Shown in pieces: positions 17,657 to 26,451 of a stretch of 64,000 nt of DNA (within the stretch, counting starts at the first letter, position 1; every line of letters begins with the position of its first letter). The translations under genes and the position numbers were made by a program. The stretch comes from Rhodococcus rhodochrous. GTDB lineage: Bacteria; Actinomycetota; Actinomycetes; Mycobacteriales; Mycobacteriaceae. The stretch is taken from the NCBI RefSeq assembly GCF_014854695.1, contig NZ_CP027558.1, positions 62,001-126,000 on the forward strand, given 5' to 3'. The notes under the pieces were generated by a model. That model did not search any database, was not told the origin of the DNA, and saw only the letters and a program-made list of their open reading frames with translations.

Positions 17657-18989
17657 TTTCGGGGATTTTCACTCTTCGTCGTCGGCCGCTGCGGGCCAGT
17701 CGGGCCGCGGCGTGGAGCAAGCGGTAGCGCAGCGCCTTGGGCTCGCACAACGCCAGGACTGCGGCGTCGCCGGTGCAGGCCAGCATCCGAGTCCAGGCCA
17801 CGAGGTCAGCGGCGAGCATCACCGCCACCAGCCACGCCTGGTTGAGGGCGAACTCCCGGGAGGGAAGCCGGCCGAGCCCGGTGTCTTTGGCGTGTCGGAT
17901 CCGGTCCTCCACTCGGGCGTGAGCCCGGTGCCTGGCCTCGAGGAATTGGAGCTGGCCGGTGGCGGTGTTGGTGACAAACGCCTGGTAGCGCCACCCGTCG
18001 ATCTCCTCGAACATCGATAGCTGGGCGCCCGGGTGGGGCCGCTCGCGGCGGACGATCACCCGCATCCCCGCCGGCCACTTGGCGAGCAGCCCGGGGGCGA
18101 GGAATCCGGTCAGTTCGGCAACCTCGGCCCCCTCCCGAATGTCTCCGTCAGGGTTCAGTGCCGGCCCCCACGCTTCCTCGGGGCAGGTCGCGATGGCCCG
18201 TCGCAACGGGCCGGTGATGGAGAATCCGACCGAGTACTCCACCCGTCGACCACGGACGCGGTTCTGCTCGGTGACCCAGTTCAGCAGGTCATGGGAGGCG
18301 CCGGCGCCGTCGGAGCGGATCAGCAGCTCACGTCGATGGTTGGCGGGGACCTGGGCGATCGCCTGGCCCAGGACGTCGATGTGGTCGGCGGCGGTGTTCG
18401 ACCCGGCGTTGCCCGGCCGCAGGCTCGCCGCGAGGAACTCGGTCGTGTTGTCGCACCACACGCCGATCGGGTGGTAGCCGAACGTGCGCTTGTATGTCGG
18501 CGCCGCGTGTTCCTTCTCGCTGTGGGTGACCACGATGGTGGCGTCCACATCAAGCACGATTGTGGCTCCCAGGTCCCGGCCCGCACACTTGGATGCGGGT
18601 ACTCCGCCGGGCAGGTGGGACCACACATGCCGCCGCGTGCGGGCTCGCGCCACCTGGATCTTCTTGCGCTTGCCGGCGGTGACCTCGTTCAGAGTGCGCC
18701 ACACCGTCGGTGCCGACGCCACCGGGCCCAGAGCGTCAGATTGGTGGCGCAGGACGCCGATGTCGGAGATGGACTCGCCGCCATCGGTGAGCATCACCGC
18801 CAGGTCGATCAAGACCCGGCCACGGTCATGGACTGGGATGAACCGTCTGCGAGTCATGGCCTTCGACAGTTCGGCGGTCAGCCCCACTCGATCCGCCAGA
18901 AGGCGTGGCGCGATGGCTCCGGCGTGGGAGATCACCCCGACACCATCAGCAGTAACGGACAGACCAGACGACCACGACGTACGCTTCAC
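17657..18989 (-). pseudogene. IS1380-family transposase, C-terminally truncated
   Basis: From GTG 18989, about 444 residues of the family: TIVLDVDATIVVTHSEK and LLIRSDGAGASHDLL carry the first two acidic residues, and ARVEDRIRHAKDTGLGRLP the third. The natural C-terminus (usually ending in an Arg/Trp-rich helix) is replaced after RRRRVKIPE by a few codons of IS3 sequence. Probably inactive. It is diverged from the intact family member at 28407-29804. Confidence 0.75.
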
Positions 18990-19105
18990 CTACCGAGTGC
19001 TTTCTGCGTGGGGACATGGAACCTTCGACAAGTCCCAGTTTCCCCTGTTCAGGAAGCACTTCGGTCTATTTTCGCCCGGCAATCCTCAGATCCCCGTGAA
19101 CTACC
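17657..19105 (-). mobile_element. IS1380-family element, 3' end removed by the IS3 element
   Basis: Transposase gene plus about 110 bp of upstream sequence; the outer (right) end is not sharply defined but is near 19100, where ATCCCCGTGAACTACCGGGG occurs. The left end and the C-terminus of the transposase are missing because the IS3 element begins at 17656. Confidence 0.6.
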
Positions 19106-19261
19106 GGGGCTAGCTAGCCGGGGCCGGGTGACGCACAGCGATCGGTCAGAGGGGCGTGGCGCCAATGCAAAGCGCATCGGCGAGCTAGAGACCGGCGGGA
19201 GTCGCCCGAGCTTCCGCCAACTCACTCTCATCACGGTCTGGGACCGGGCAGTTAGGTGGGT
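19106..19261. other. Unassigned sequence between IS1380 remnant and CD-NTase fragment
   Basis: This is where the start and first membrane helix of the Cap15 gene would be expected if the operon were whole; they are not present. A plus-strand frame shows a short HTH-like string (RIGELETGGSRPSFRQLTL) that could be a scrap of an XRE regulator. Confidence 0.3.
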
Positions 19262-19705
19262 CTACATTCTGCTCTCCCCCCTTGGGCTGGTGTTATCGAT
19301 CGGTACGTCTATCCGGTCTCTGGCGACGACGATTCCGTCCTTGATGACATAGCATTCGACTACGTGCGCTCCTTTAAAATATGGAGTGCTCCACCCGCTT
19401 CTTTGCCCTGGTCGAGCCGACAATCTGTCCACGAACCATATTTCGCCGCTCGGCCTCCGAACCTTGGTTCAGTACCTTCCACCGCACCTCGTACGGCTTG
19501 GCGACTGTGCATGAGACGACTTGGAACGTCAGGCTTCTGTCTGCCTTGAGGGGAACGCCGGTGCGGATCATCTCCCGTAGACGCGTTGGTCTCCAACCGT
19601 TTTGTGTGACCTCGCAGTCGATCGAGACAGACTCGGTGATGTCGTCGTGGTACTCCTTGTCCCTAACGGCCGCGCTGCTCCACGGGCCCTCTTGGCTTCC
19701 TCCCT
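19262..19705 (-). pseudogene. CD-NTase C-terminal (AGS-C sensor) fragment of a CBASS operon
   Basis: On the minus strand the frame from about 19705 reads DDITESVSIDCEVTQNGWRP, then TRLREMIRTG, PYEVRWKVLNQGSEAERR and MVRGQIVGSTR. A one-base shift near 19375-19390 then continues as FKGAHVVECYVIKDGIVVAR and RDRIDVPI to a TAG at 19264-19262. This is the adenylyl/guanylyl and SMODS C-terminal sensor domain found at the end of many cGAS/DncV-like nucleotidyltransferases. The catalytic N-terminal domain is absent upstream, where the GntR gene begins. With the Cap15 fragment 4.2 kb downstream on the same strand, this is the remnant of a two-gene type I CBASS locus. Confidence 0.65.
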
Positions 19706-19823
19706 AGAGTTGGTTGCCGCATCAGCCGAGAACCACCACAGCGGGAGCCACAGCGAGCCAACCCACTGCGCGTCTTGTTCGTCATGGTGAGCGGTGTACA
19801 GGGAAGAGGACGACGATGCCGCC

Positions 19824-20552
19824 TTACAGCCAAGGGAGTTCATCAGGTGAGCGTCCCGAAAGGCTTGCCGTTGCCCGTACAAGATCCGACACCTTCTGAC
19901 GGGTGGTCCCGAGGTGTTCCCTGACAATGTCGGCAGCCAGCTCGGGTGCGCCCTCCCGGATCGCCTGTACCAGTGAGCTGTGCTGAATTCTGGAGTTATC
20001 ACGGAACTCCTGGTCAACGTTGACCGCAAGGCGAACATAGGGCTCGGACTGCGCGCGAAGAGAGCGGATCATAGCTGTCAGGCGTGGCATCTGACTACCC
20101 TCATACAGCTTCATGTGGAACACCTCGTGATCGGCATACCAATCGGTGTCTGACCGGCGCTCGCGGATCTTGGCGTAGGCACTCTCCAGGTCTTCTACCA
20201 GTCGAGCGTCGGCCAACTCCGCGCATCGGGATGCCGCCAGTTGCTCAAGCGGCAGACGGATGTCGTAGATCTCGAACAATTCCTTCAATGAAGGGCGAAA
20301 GACGTACGCCGTGCGACCTTGCCGAATCAACAGGCCGCGGGCGACAAGCTCCTGGATCGCTTCGCGGACCGGGGTCCGACTGATCCCCAGTTTGGTGGCC
20401 CACTCTTCCTCGTAGACCGGGGAGCTGCCGGGAAGCTCCCCAGTCAGGATGGCCCTATAGAGACGCTCAGCGGCAAGTTCCGCGGCCGTGGCGCGGGATA
20501 CGGTGCGGCGGGCCACAGCCTGCTCTCTCCTCGGTGGACGGGGGTCGTTCAT
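19824..20552 (-). CDS. GntR-family (FCD/FadR-type) transcriptional regulator
   Basis: 242 residues. The N-terminal winged helix is WATKLGISRTPVREAIQEL followed by GLLIRQGRTAYVF. The FCD ligand domain contains the acidic and His residues that bind metal or carboxylate effectors (LFEIYDIRLPLEQLA, WYADHEVFHMKLYEGS, IQHSSLVQAIREG). It is divergent from the catabolic operon starting at 20735, so it most likely represses that operon until the substrate or an intermediate binds. The start at 20552 lacks a strong ribosome site and may be a few codons off. Confidence 0.85.
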   Translation of the reverse strand: MNDPRPPRREQAVARRTVSRATAAELAAERLYRAILTGELPGSSPVYEEEWATKLGISRTPVREAIQELVARGLLIRQGRTAYVFRPSLKELFEIYDIRLPLEQLAASRCAELADARLVEDLESAYAKIRERRSDTDWYADHEVFHMKLYEGSQMPRLTAMIRSLRAQSEPYVRLAVNVDQEFRDNSRIQHSSLVQAIREGAPELAADIVREHLGTTRQKVSDLVRATASLSGRSPDELPWL

Positions 20553-20734
20553 GGACGGTCGGTGTTCATGTACCGCTCCTCCATGATAGTCGCAAAGTGG
20601 GCATGCATACGAACTGGCACACGTGTGCGTACATAGTTAACAGGGATGTATCCAAAAAACCCTGGAAATGTATGCACAGCTGTCGTAGTCTGTGTCCATT
20701 CGACATCCGACTCGAGCCCGAAGGAGCGCTGAGC
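20553..20734. promoter_or_regulatory. Divergent promoter/operator region of the gntR and amidohydrolase genes
   Basis: It contains a perfect 12-bp palindrome GCACACGTGTGC at 20617-20628, and outer inverted TGCATAC (20604-20610) and GTATGCA (20670-20676). The local A+T content is higher than in the neighbouring genes. The palindromes are candidate GntR operators. Confidence 0.45.
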
Positions 20735-22168
20735 ATGCGCCGGACCGAATGGCTACTGGTTGAGAACGGGAACGTTCTCGATGCAACCGGATCTCCCGTC
20801 CAGCCTGAGACATCCGTGCTCGTCCAGGGCGACCGCATCGTCGCCGTGGGTCGTGACCTCGACGGCCGTGTTCCGCGAGACGCCTCCGTCACGCGGATCG
20901 ACGCGACTGGGAAGACGGTCATGCCTGGAATGATCGACGCGCACTGCCACATGACCTACGGGGAGAGTCGGAGCGAGGAGGAGATCGACCTCTACACCAG
21001 CCCGGAGTCGCGAACCCTTAAAGCCGCCTTTCATGCCCAGAAGGTGCTCCGGGCGGGCGTCACGAGCATTTCCCAGCCCGGTGGTAGCTATTACATTGGC
21101 GTCGGCCTTCGTGATGCCATAAAGGATGGCATGATCCAAGGTCCCCGCATGACTGCCGCCGGGCGATACATCACCACCAGCAACGGCCTCACCGACTGGT
21201 ATCCGGACTCCGTCGGGGTCCCGGAGGGATCGATCGGCATCCTGGCGAATACTCCGATGGAGATGATCTCCGAGATCCGCCATCAGGTGAAGAACGGCGT
21301 GGACCTGATCAAGCTCGCCGATAGCCCCTTCGGCGACTACCAGTCCTTCACCAACGACGAGATGAAAATAGTCACTGATTTGGCTCATCAACTCGGAAAG
21401 AAGGTCACCATCCACGCGCGTGGCTCGGCCGAGGTCGGTGCCGCAGTCGACGCCGGCATTGACTGGATCATGCATGGTAACCAGATGACCGACGATGTCA
21501 TCGAGCGTCTGGCGGAGTCGCGCACGCCACTTGTCCCGACTCTTCTGCTCCTGGCCAACGTCGCCGACTGGGGGAGGCGAGCGGGAGCTCCGATCCCCCT
21601 CGTGGACGCAATGGCACGCGCTTTGGACAAGACCGCCCCGACCCTGCACCGAGCTCACGAAGCTGGGGTCGTCTTCGTCACTGGCACCGATAGCGGCTTT
21701 TCGGTCACCCCGTACGGCGAGTGGCACGCGAGGGAACTCGAGCTACTCATGGACTATGCCGGCCTCTCTGCAATGGAGGCAGTTCAGGCTGCGACTACCA
21801 ATGCGGCGGTAACCCTTAACCTGGACGGTCAGCTCGGCACGCTCGAAGGCGGGATGATCGCCGACATCATCGTCGTGGACGGTGATCCGCTCCAGAACAT
21901 TCGGGTCCTACAAGACAAGCGAAACATCCTGGCAGTCATCCAGGACGGAGCGCCGGTCTCCTTCGACGAACAGATGTTGGCACGCCGTTGGCCGCACGAT
22001 CGAGGGCAGACCTATTCGACGTCCGACATCACCTACGACCTGATCTACGGCGACGGAGCCGAGGAATTGGCCGAGGCCGCGCCAGGTATGGGATGGGACC
22101 GCGACGAACAGGCCGACGTGGTCTCCACCGTCAGACGCCGCGAAGCGAACGCCGTAATGCCGGATTGA
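20735..22168 (+). CDS. Metal-dependent amidohydrolase
   Basis: AAGGAG lies 9 nt before the ATG at 20735. The 477-residue protein is an amidohydrolase-superfamily member of the imidazolonepropionase/Xaa-Pro-dipeptidase-like type. Metal ligands: MIDAHCHMTYGES (the HxH pair), a Lys in VDLIKLADSPF, KKVTIHARGSAEV and GIDWIMHGNQM (His ligands), and FVTGTDSGFSVTP (Asp). First gene of the operon, about 100 nt before the monooxygenase. It probably hydrolyses a C-N bond of the starting compound or of a ring-opened intermediate; the actual substrate cannot be told from sequence. Confidence 0.85.
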   Translation: MRRTEWLLVENGNVLDATGSPVQPETSVLVQGDRIVAVGRDLDGRVPRDASVTRIDATGKTVMPGMIDAHCHMTYGESRSEEEIDLYTSPESRTLKAAFHAQKVLRAGVTSISQPGGSYYIGVGLRDAIKDGMIQGPRMTAAGRYITTSNGLTDWYPDSVGVPEGSIGILANTPMEMISEIRHQVKNGVDLIKLADSPFGDYQSFTNDEMKIVTDLAHQLGKKVTIHARGSAEVGAAVDAGIDWIMHGNQMTDDVIERLAESRTPLVPTLLLLANVADWGRRAGAPIPLVDAMARALDKTAPTLHRAHEAGVVFVTGTDSGFSVTPYGEWHARELELLMDYAGLSAMEAVQAATTNAAVTLNLDGQLGTLEGGMIADIIVVDGDPLQNIRVLQDKRNILAVIQDGAPVSFDEQMLARRWPHDRGQTYSTSDITYDLIYGDGAEELAEAAPGMGWDRDEQADVVSTVRRREANAVMPD

Positions 22169-22266
22169 CCACGAACGAGTGTCAGCCCGCCACCTCTCGA
22201 ACATCCTTTCCCCCAGTCGAACATCCGTTGACCCCAGCACTTTGTCCCCACCTAGGAGGAGTCCCC

Positions 22267-23805
22267 ATGGCCGAGCACGTGACACTCGCGGAGCAGACCA
22301 CCCGACCGCAGACCGGCGACGAGTACCTTGCCAGCCTGAAGGATGGGCGCGAGGTGTGGTTCCGCGGCGAGCGCGTCGATGACGTCACGACACATCCCGC
22401 TTTCCGTAACAGCACCCGCATGATCGCCCGCCTGTACGACGGCCTGCACGACGAGAGTCGAAAGAGCAAGTTGCTCTTGCCCACCGACACCGGAAACAGC
22501 GGGACGACACACGCGTTCTTCCGGGCTCCCTACACGATCGAAGACCTTCAAGCTGGCGCTGACGCCTGCGCCGAGTGGGCTCGAATGACCTACGGTTGGA
22601 TGGGCCGGACTCCCGACTACAAGGCGGGATTTATTTCCACCCTTGGATCGAACACCGAGTACTACGCTCCGTTCGAGGAGAACGCTCGGCGGTGGTACAA
22701 GGAAGGGCAAGAGAAGGCCCTCTTCTTCAATCACGCGATCGTGAACCCGCCTGTGGACCGCAACAAGGCGATGGAGCAAGTCAAGGACGTGTACATGCAC
22801 GTCGAGAAGGAGACCGACGCCGGCATCGTCGTGTCGGGAGCCAAAGTCGTGGCGACAGGTTCCGTGCTATGCCAGTACAACTTCATCGGGAACTACGCCC
22901 CCACTCCAATCAAGACAAAGGAATTTTCGGCGATGTTCGCGGTTCCGATGAACACGCCGGGCGTGAAATTGATCTGTCGCCCGTCCTACGAATACAGCGC
23001 AGGAAAGACTGGCAGCCCCTTCGACAACCCGTTGTCGAGCCGTCTGGACGAGAACGACTCGATATTCATCTTTGACAACGTCTTTGTCCCGTGGGAGAAC
23101 GTCTTCTGCTACGACCCCGAGAAGGCGACGGATTTCTACATGGGCTCGGGCTTCATCTGGCGAGGGATCCTCCAAGGATGCGTCCGGTTCGCGGTCAAAC
23201 TCGACTTCCTCTGCGGAGTCCTGATCAAGAGCCTCGAGATGACCGGGACCAAGGACTTCCGGGGTGTGCAGACCCGTATCGGTGAGCTGATCACCTACCG
23301 CCACCTCTTCTGGTCTCTGGTCAGCGCTATGGTCAACGACGCCGAGCGCTGGTCGGACGGCACGTATGTGCCGAACGTCGAGGCGTGCACGGTCTACCGG
23401 GTCCTCGGAGCGCGGATCTATCCTAAGATCCGCGACATCTTCGAGAAGGACGTCGCCAGCGCCCTCATCTACACGAACTCCAACAGCGTCGACTGGGCCT
23501 CCGAGGATATCCGCCCCTACCTCGACAAGTACGTCCGCGGCAGCGGAGGCCGATCGGCAGAGGAGCGAGTGAAGGTGCTCAAGCTCGCCTGGGACGCGAT
23601 CGGCTCGGACTTCGGCAGCCGTCACGAACTATACGAGCGCAACTACGCCGGCAACCACGAACAGGTCGCGGTCGACGCGTTCCTGGGGGCAACGTCATCG
23701 GGACGCGTCGATGAGTTGGTCGGCCTCGTGGACCAGTGCATGTCGGAATACGACACCCACGGTTGGACGGTGCCCGATCTCATAGACCCGCGGGAAGGCC
23801 AGTGA
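22267..23805 (+). CDS. HpaB-type FADH2-dependent aromatic monooxygenase, large component
   Basis: TAGGAGGAG 6 nt before ATG 22267. 512 residues with the acyl-CoA-dehydrogenase-like fold of the 4-hydroxyphenylacetate 3-hydroxylase family: N-terminal TGDEYLASLKDGREVWFRGE, the flavin/substrate region VSGAKVVATGSVLCQYNFIG, RLDENDSIFIFDNVFVPWEN, and the C-terminal DFGSRHELYERNYAGNHEQV. It hydroxylates an aromatic ring using reduced FAD from a separate reductase. No reductase is in this operon; the candidate partners are the flavin reductases at 30076 and 32470, both in the next catabolic block. Overlaps the following gene by 4 nt (GTGA). Confidence 0.9.
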   Translation: MAEHVTLAEQTTRPQTGDEYLASLKDGREVWFRGERVDDVTTHPAFRNSTRMIARLYDGLHDESRKSKLLLPTDTGNSGTTHAFFRAPYTIEDLQAGADACAEWARMTYGWMGRTPDYKAGFISTLGSNTEYYAPFEENARRWYKEGQEKALFFNHAIVNPPVDRNKAMEQVKDVYMHVEKETDAGIVVSGAKVVATGSVLCQYNFIGNYAPTPIKTKEFSAMFAVPMNTPGVKLICRPSYEYSAGKTGSPFDNPLSSRLDENDSIFIFDNVFVPWENVFCYDPEKATDFYMGSGFIWRGILQGCVRFAVKLDFLCGVLIKSLEMTGTKDFRGVQTRIGELITYRHLFWSLVSAMVNDAERWSDGTYVPNVEACTVYRVLGARIYPKIRDIFEKDVASALIYTNSNSVDWASEDIRPYLDKYVRGSGGRSAEERVKVLKLAWDAIGSDFGSRHELYERNYAGNHEQVAVDAFLGATSSGRVDELVGLVDQCMSEYDTHGWTVPDLIDPREGQ

Positions 23806-24632
23806 TCGCCTATCCGCTGGCCGTGCCGTCCTCCACCACGCGCGTGGTGGAGGACGGCGACGGGGACCAGGCCATCGTTCTCCTCCACGGCGTCGGAGCC
23901 CGCGCCGACCGATGGCGCACCACCGTGTCCACGCTGGCACAACGGGGCTTTCACGCGTACGCGATCGACTTTCCGGGCCACGGGTTTGCGGAGAAGGGCG
24001 AGGGCCCCAACTATTCCGTTTCCGGTTACTCTCGATTCGTCATCGAGGTGATGGACGCGCTAAACCTCTCCCACGCCGGGATTGTCGGGACGTCGCTCGG
24101 TGCCCATGTTGCGGCACGGACGGCGTGTGATGCCAGCGATCGGGTCGATGCACTCGCTCTGGTGGGCCCTACCGGCCTTGCACCAACAGGCTCCGCAAAC
24201 CGGGAGGCACTCGCCCACGCCATCACCGACACCGACCGCGACGGTGCCGCTCGGAAGTTGAGAGCTCTCGTCCATGACCCCGCGATCGTCACTGAGGCGT
24301 GGATCACTGAGGAGTGGCGCATCAACACCTCTCCCGGCGCCGATACCGCGCTGACGCGTCTCGCCGACTACTTCCGTCGCCACCTGGACGCCGACGCCGT
24401 AGGAGACGCGCTCAAGCAGCTGCCACAGCCCCCGCCCACCATCCTGATCTGGGGGACCGAGGACAAGCTCGTCCCGTTCGATCTGGCACCACAGTCAGTC
24501 GCACTGCTTCCCGACGGCACCGAACTATCGCCCATCGCGGACGCAGGCCACGCTCCATACCTGGAGCGACCGGACGAATTCGGGGAGCTCCTGCTCGCGT
24601 TCCTCGAACGTCATCGAACGGGCACACATTGA
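23802..24632 (+). CDS. Alpha/beta hydrolase
   Basis: GTG at 23802 overlaps the TGA of the monooxygenase, indicating coupling. 276 residues: oxyanion strand VLLHGVGARADRW, nucleophile elbow GIVGTSLGAHVAA (Ser near residue 96-100), acid LIWGTEDKLVP, and His in DAGHAPYLERPDEF. It resembles hydrolases that cleave ring-opened dienoates or esters. In this operon it probably acts on a product of ring hydroxylation and cleavage, although no ring-cleaving dioxygenase is present next to it. Confidence 0.85.
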   Translation: MIAYPLAVPSSTTRVVEDGDGDQAIVLLHGVGARADRWRTTVSTLAQRGFHAYAIDFPGHGFAEKGEGPNYSVSGYSRFVIEVMDALNLSHAGIVGTSLGAHVAARTACDASDRVDALALVGPTGLAPTGSANREALAHAITDTDRDGAARKLRALVHDPAIVTEAWITEEWRINTSPGADTALTRLADYFRRHLDADAVGDALKQLPQPPPTILIWGTEDKLVPFDLAPQSVALLPDGTELSPIADAGHAPYLERPDEFGELLLAFLERHRTGTH

Positions 24633-24683
24633 GCCATAGAAAAGAAAGCACCGCGACAGACCATCATGGAGGAGAAAAACACC

Positions 24684-25085
24684 ATGACAGAGCATGACCG
24701 GCGCGAGATCCGCGTCGACAACCTAGCCGAGCCGCTCAGCCACTACACCGATGTGGTGGTGTACAACGGTTTGGCCTTCATTTCAGGTTTTCTAGGAGTT
24801 GATCGCGACGGATCACTGGTCGACGATAACGACGTTGTCGCCCAGGCCCGCCAGAGTCTTCAGAATCTCGCCCATGCATTGGATGCTGTCGATTCATCCT
24901 TCGCCGACGTGTTGAAGGTCACGGTGTACCTCACCGACGTCAACGACCTTGCGGCGATCAACCCCGTACGGCAAGAGTTCTTCGGCGATGCCCGACCCGC
25001 GAGCACCCTGGTCGAGGTCGCCGCGCTCGCCCTGCCCTATGCCCGAGTCGAGATCGAGGCCGTGGCGGCCGTGCGGACGGTCTGA
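24684..25085 (+). CDS. RidA-family (YjgF/UK114) imine deaminase-like protein
   Basis: GGAGGAG lies about 10 nt upstream of ATG 24684 (an upstream ATG at 24666 would place the site inside the gene). 133 residues with the trimer-forming fold: YNGLAFISGFLGVD, a central ASLQNLAHALDAV-like helix, VLKVTVYLTDVNDLAAIN, and the signature RPASTLVEVAALALP in which Arg binds the carboxylate of the imine. Homologues remove ammonia from enamine/imine intermediates, and some catabolic members are 2-aminomuconate deaminases. Its presence hints that the operon handles a nitrogen-containing aromatic. Confidence 0.85.
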   Translation: MTEHDRREIRVDNLAEPLSHYTDVVVYNGLAFISGFLGVDRDGSLVDDNDVVAQARQSLQNLAHALDAVDSSFADVLKVTVYLTDVNDLAAINPVRQEFFGDARPASTLVEVAALALPYARVEIEAVAAVRTV

Positions 25086-25086
25086 C

Positions 25087-25995
25087 ATGCGGCTACTGAA
25101 CGTTCGCGGTCGTCTCAGCATCGCGACATCGACAGGATTAGTAGATGTGTCCGACCACAGTTCGGGTCGATTCAGTTCCGACCCTCAAGCGATCTATGAA
25201 CGGTGGCAGGAGTTCCGTGACTGGGCTTCTAGCTCGCAACTCGACAAGCGACTGGACGGTGGCGTGCTACCGGTGGAAGATCTCGCCGACCTCGAGGCGC
25301 CAGTACCGCGCCCCCGTCAAGTCTTCGCCATCGGCCTTAACTATTTCGACCATGCAGCTGAATCCGGCTTCACTGCTCCCTCAGAACCGGTGGTCTTTAC
25401 CAAGTTCGTCAGCTCTTTCACTGGGGCGAACCGGACTGTGAGCCTTCCACCTGGAAAGGTTGACTGGGAAGTTGAGGTCATCGCGGTGATCGGGAGCGGT
25501 GGCAGGAACATCCCGGAAGCCCGAGCTTGGTCTCACATCGCTGGCCTCACTGTCGGTCAGGACCTCTCTGAACGCGTGACTCAAATGCAGGGCCCAGCCC
25601 CGCAATTCAGCCTCGCCAAGTCATTTCCGGGCTTCGCCCCAATGGGACCAGCGCTGGTGACCGTCGATGAGATCTCCGAGATTGATGACCTCCAAGTGAC
25701 CTGTGAACTCAACGGCGAGACGGTGCAAAGCGCGCGCACCTCGGAGATGATCTTCTCGATTCCGACCTTGGTCGCACTACTTTCCCGGATCGTGACGCTA
25801 CTGCCAGGTGATGTCATCTTCACAGGGACACCTCCAGGCGTCGGAATGGGTCGCAGTCCCGAACGTTATCTTTCCGACGGAGACGTCCTCGTCAGCCGCG
25901 TGGAAGGGATCGGCGAGATGCAGAACAGCCTCACGGCAAGCGGACCTAAAGAGAACCACGTTCCTCACTTGGAGTCGCAGGCGACTGCATACTGA
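25087..25995 (+). CDS. Fumarylacetoacetate hydrolase-fold protein
   Basis: It starts 1 nt after the RidA stop. 302 residues; the N-terminal third is a family-specific lid and the rest is the FAH fold: FAIGLNYFDHAAESG, then the metal site WEVEVIAVIGSGG (Glu residues), LTVGQDLSERV (Asp) and AKSFPGFAPMGP, with PGDVIFTGTPPGVGMG at the end. Members hydrolyse, hydrate or decarboxylate beta-diketo acids and enols, the usual last steps of aromatic degradation. Last gene of the operon, followed by a strong hairpin. Confidence 0.85.
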   Translation: MRLLNVRGRLSIATSTGLVDVSDHSSGRFSSDPQAIYERWQEFRDWASSSQLDKRLDGGVLPVEDLADLEAPVPRPRQVFAIGLNYFDHAAESGFTAPSEPVVFTKFVSSFTGANRTVSLPPGKVDWEVEVIAVIGSGGRNIPEARAWSHIAGLTVGQDLSERVTQMQGPAPQFSLAKSFPGFAPMGPALVTVDEISEIDDLQVTCELNGETVQSARTSEMIFSIPTLVALLSRIVTLLPGDVIFTGTPPGVGMGRSPERYLSDGDVLVSRVEGIGEMQNSLTASGPKENHVPHLESQATAY

Positions 25996-26064
25996 CCCCG
26001 CGGAAACTGACCTGCCTCGAATACATGCCCGGTTCAGTGTTGTGGTTCTCTACCGCTTATGTGC

Positions 26065-26109
26065 GACGGCGGGCTCGCCGATAGCCAGACTATCGGCGAG
26101 CCCGCCGTC
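26065..26109 (+). terminator. Perfect 20-bp hairpin ending the catabolic operon
   Basis: GACGGCGGGCTCGCCGATAG at 26065-26084 and its exact complement at 26090-26109 with a 5-nt loop, 70 nt after the last stop. No T-tract. It also marks the left border of the IS110-family element that follows. Confidence 0.75.
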
Positions 26110-26132
26110 GACTCATACGCCAAGGTAGCGGC

Positions 26133-26451
26133 ACGGCACCACAGAGACGGCAGGTCACACCCTGACCTAATGGGAGCTACCGACCACGTCCCGACTGTGG
26201 AAAGGTCGGTGAAGGTAGCGGCCGACGGGACAACACTCCTCTGACCCGACACGGACTCCCATCGAGGGAACCCCGATGTCTGAAGTCAGACCGTGTACCC
26301 GCCGGTCGTGAGGGAAGTGGTGATCGCTGATGGGATGACGTACCCCGCCGCTGTGCGTGTCGGTGAGTACTCGAGCCATTAGGTCGCCGACTGCTTTCCT
26401 CCGCTGCCGACCGAAAAATATTAAATAGCAGCCTGTTCGGAGGTTCGCGCC
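26133..26451 (+). ncRNA. Candidate bridge-RNA region of the second IS110-family element
   Basis: About 320 nt of non-coding DNA precede the recombinase gene, the arrangement seen in IS110-subgroup elements. AAGGTAGCGGC occurs at 26122-26132, just before the probable left end, and again at 26212-26222 inside this region, as a left-target guide would. TCCCAT near 26249 can pair with ATGGGA near 27712. No convincing donor guides were found, so element ends and RNA structure remain open. Confidence 0.35.

Noticed and set aside
18033..19352. Long plus-strand open frame opposite the IS1380 transposase
   Set aside because: Its composition is the antisense shadow of a GC-rich transposase gene and it has no ribosome site. 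Only a short XRE-like string near 19180 looks protein-like.
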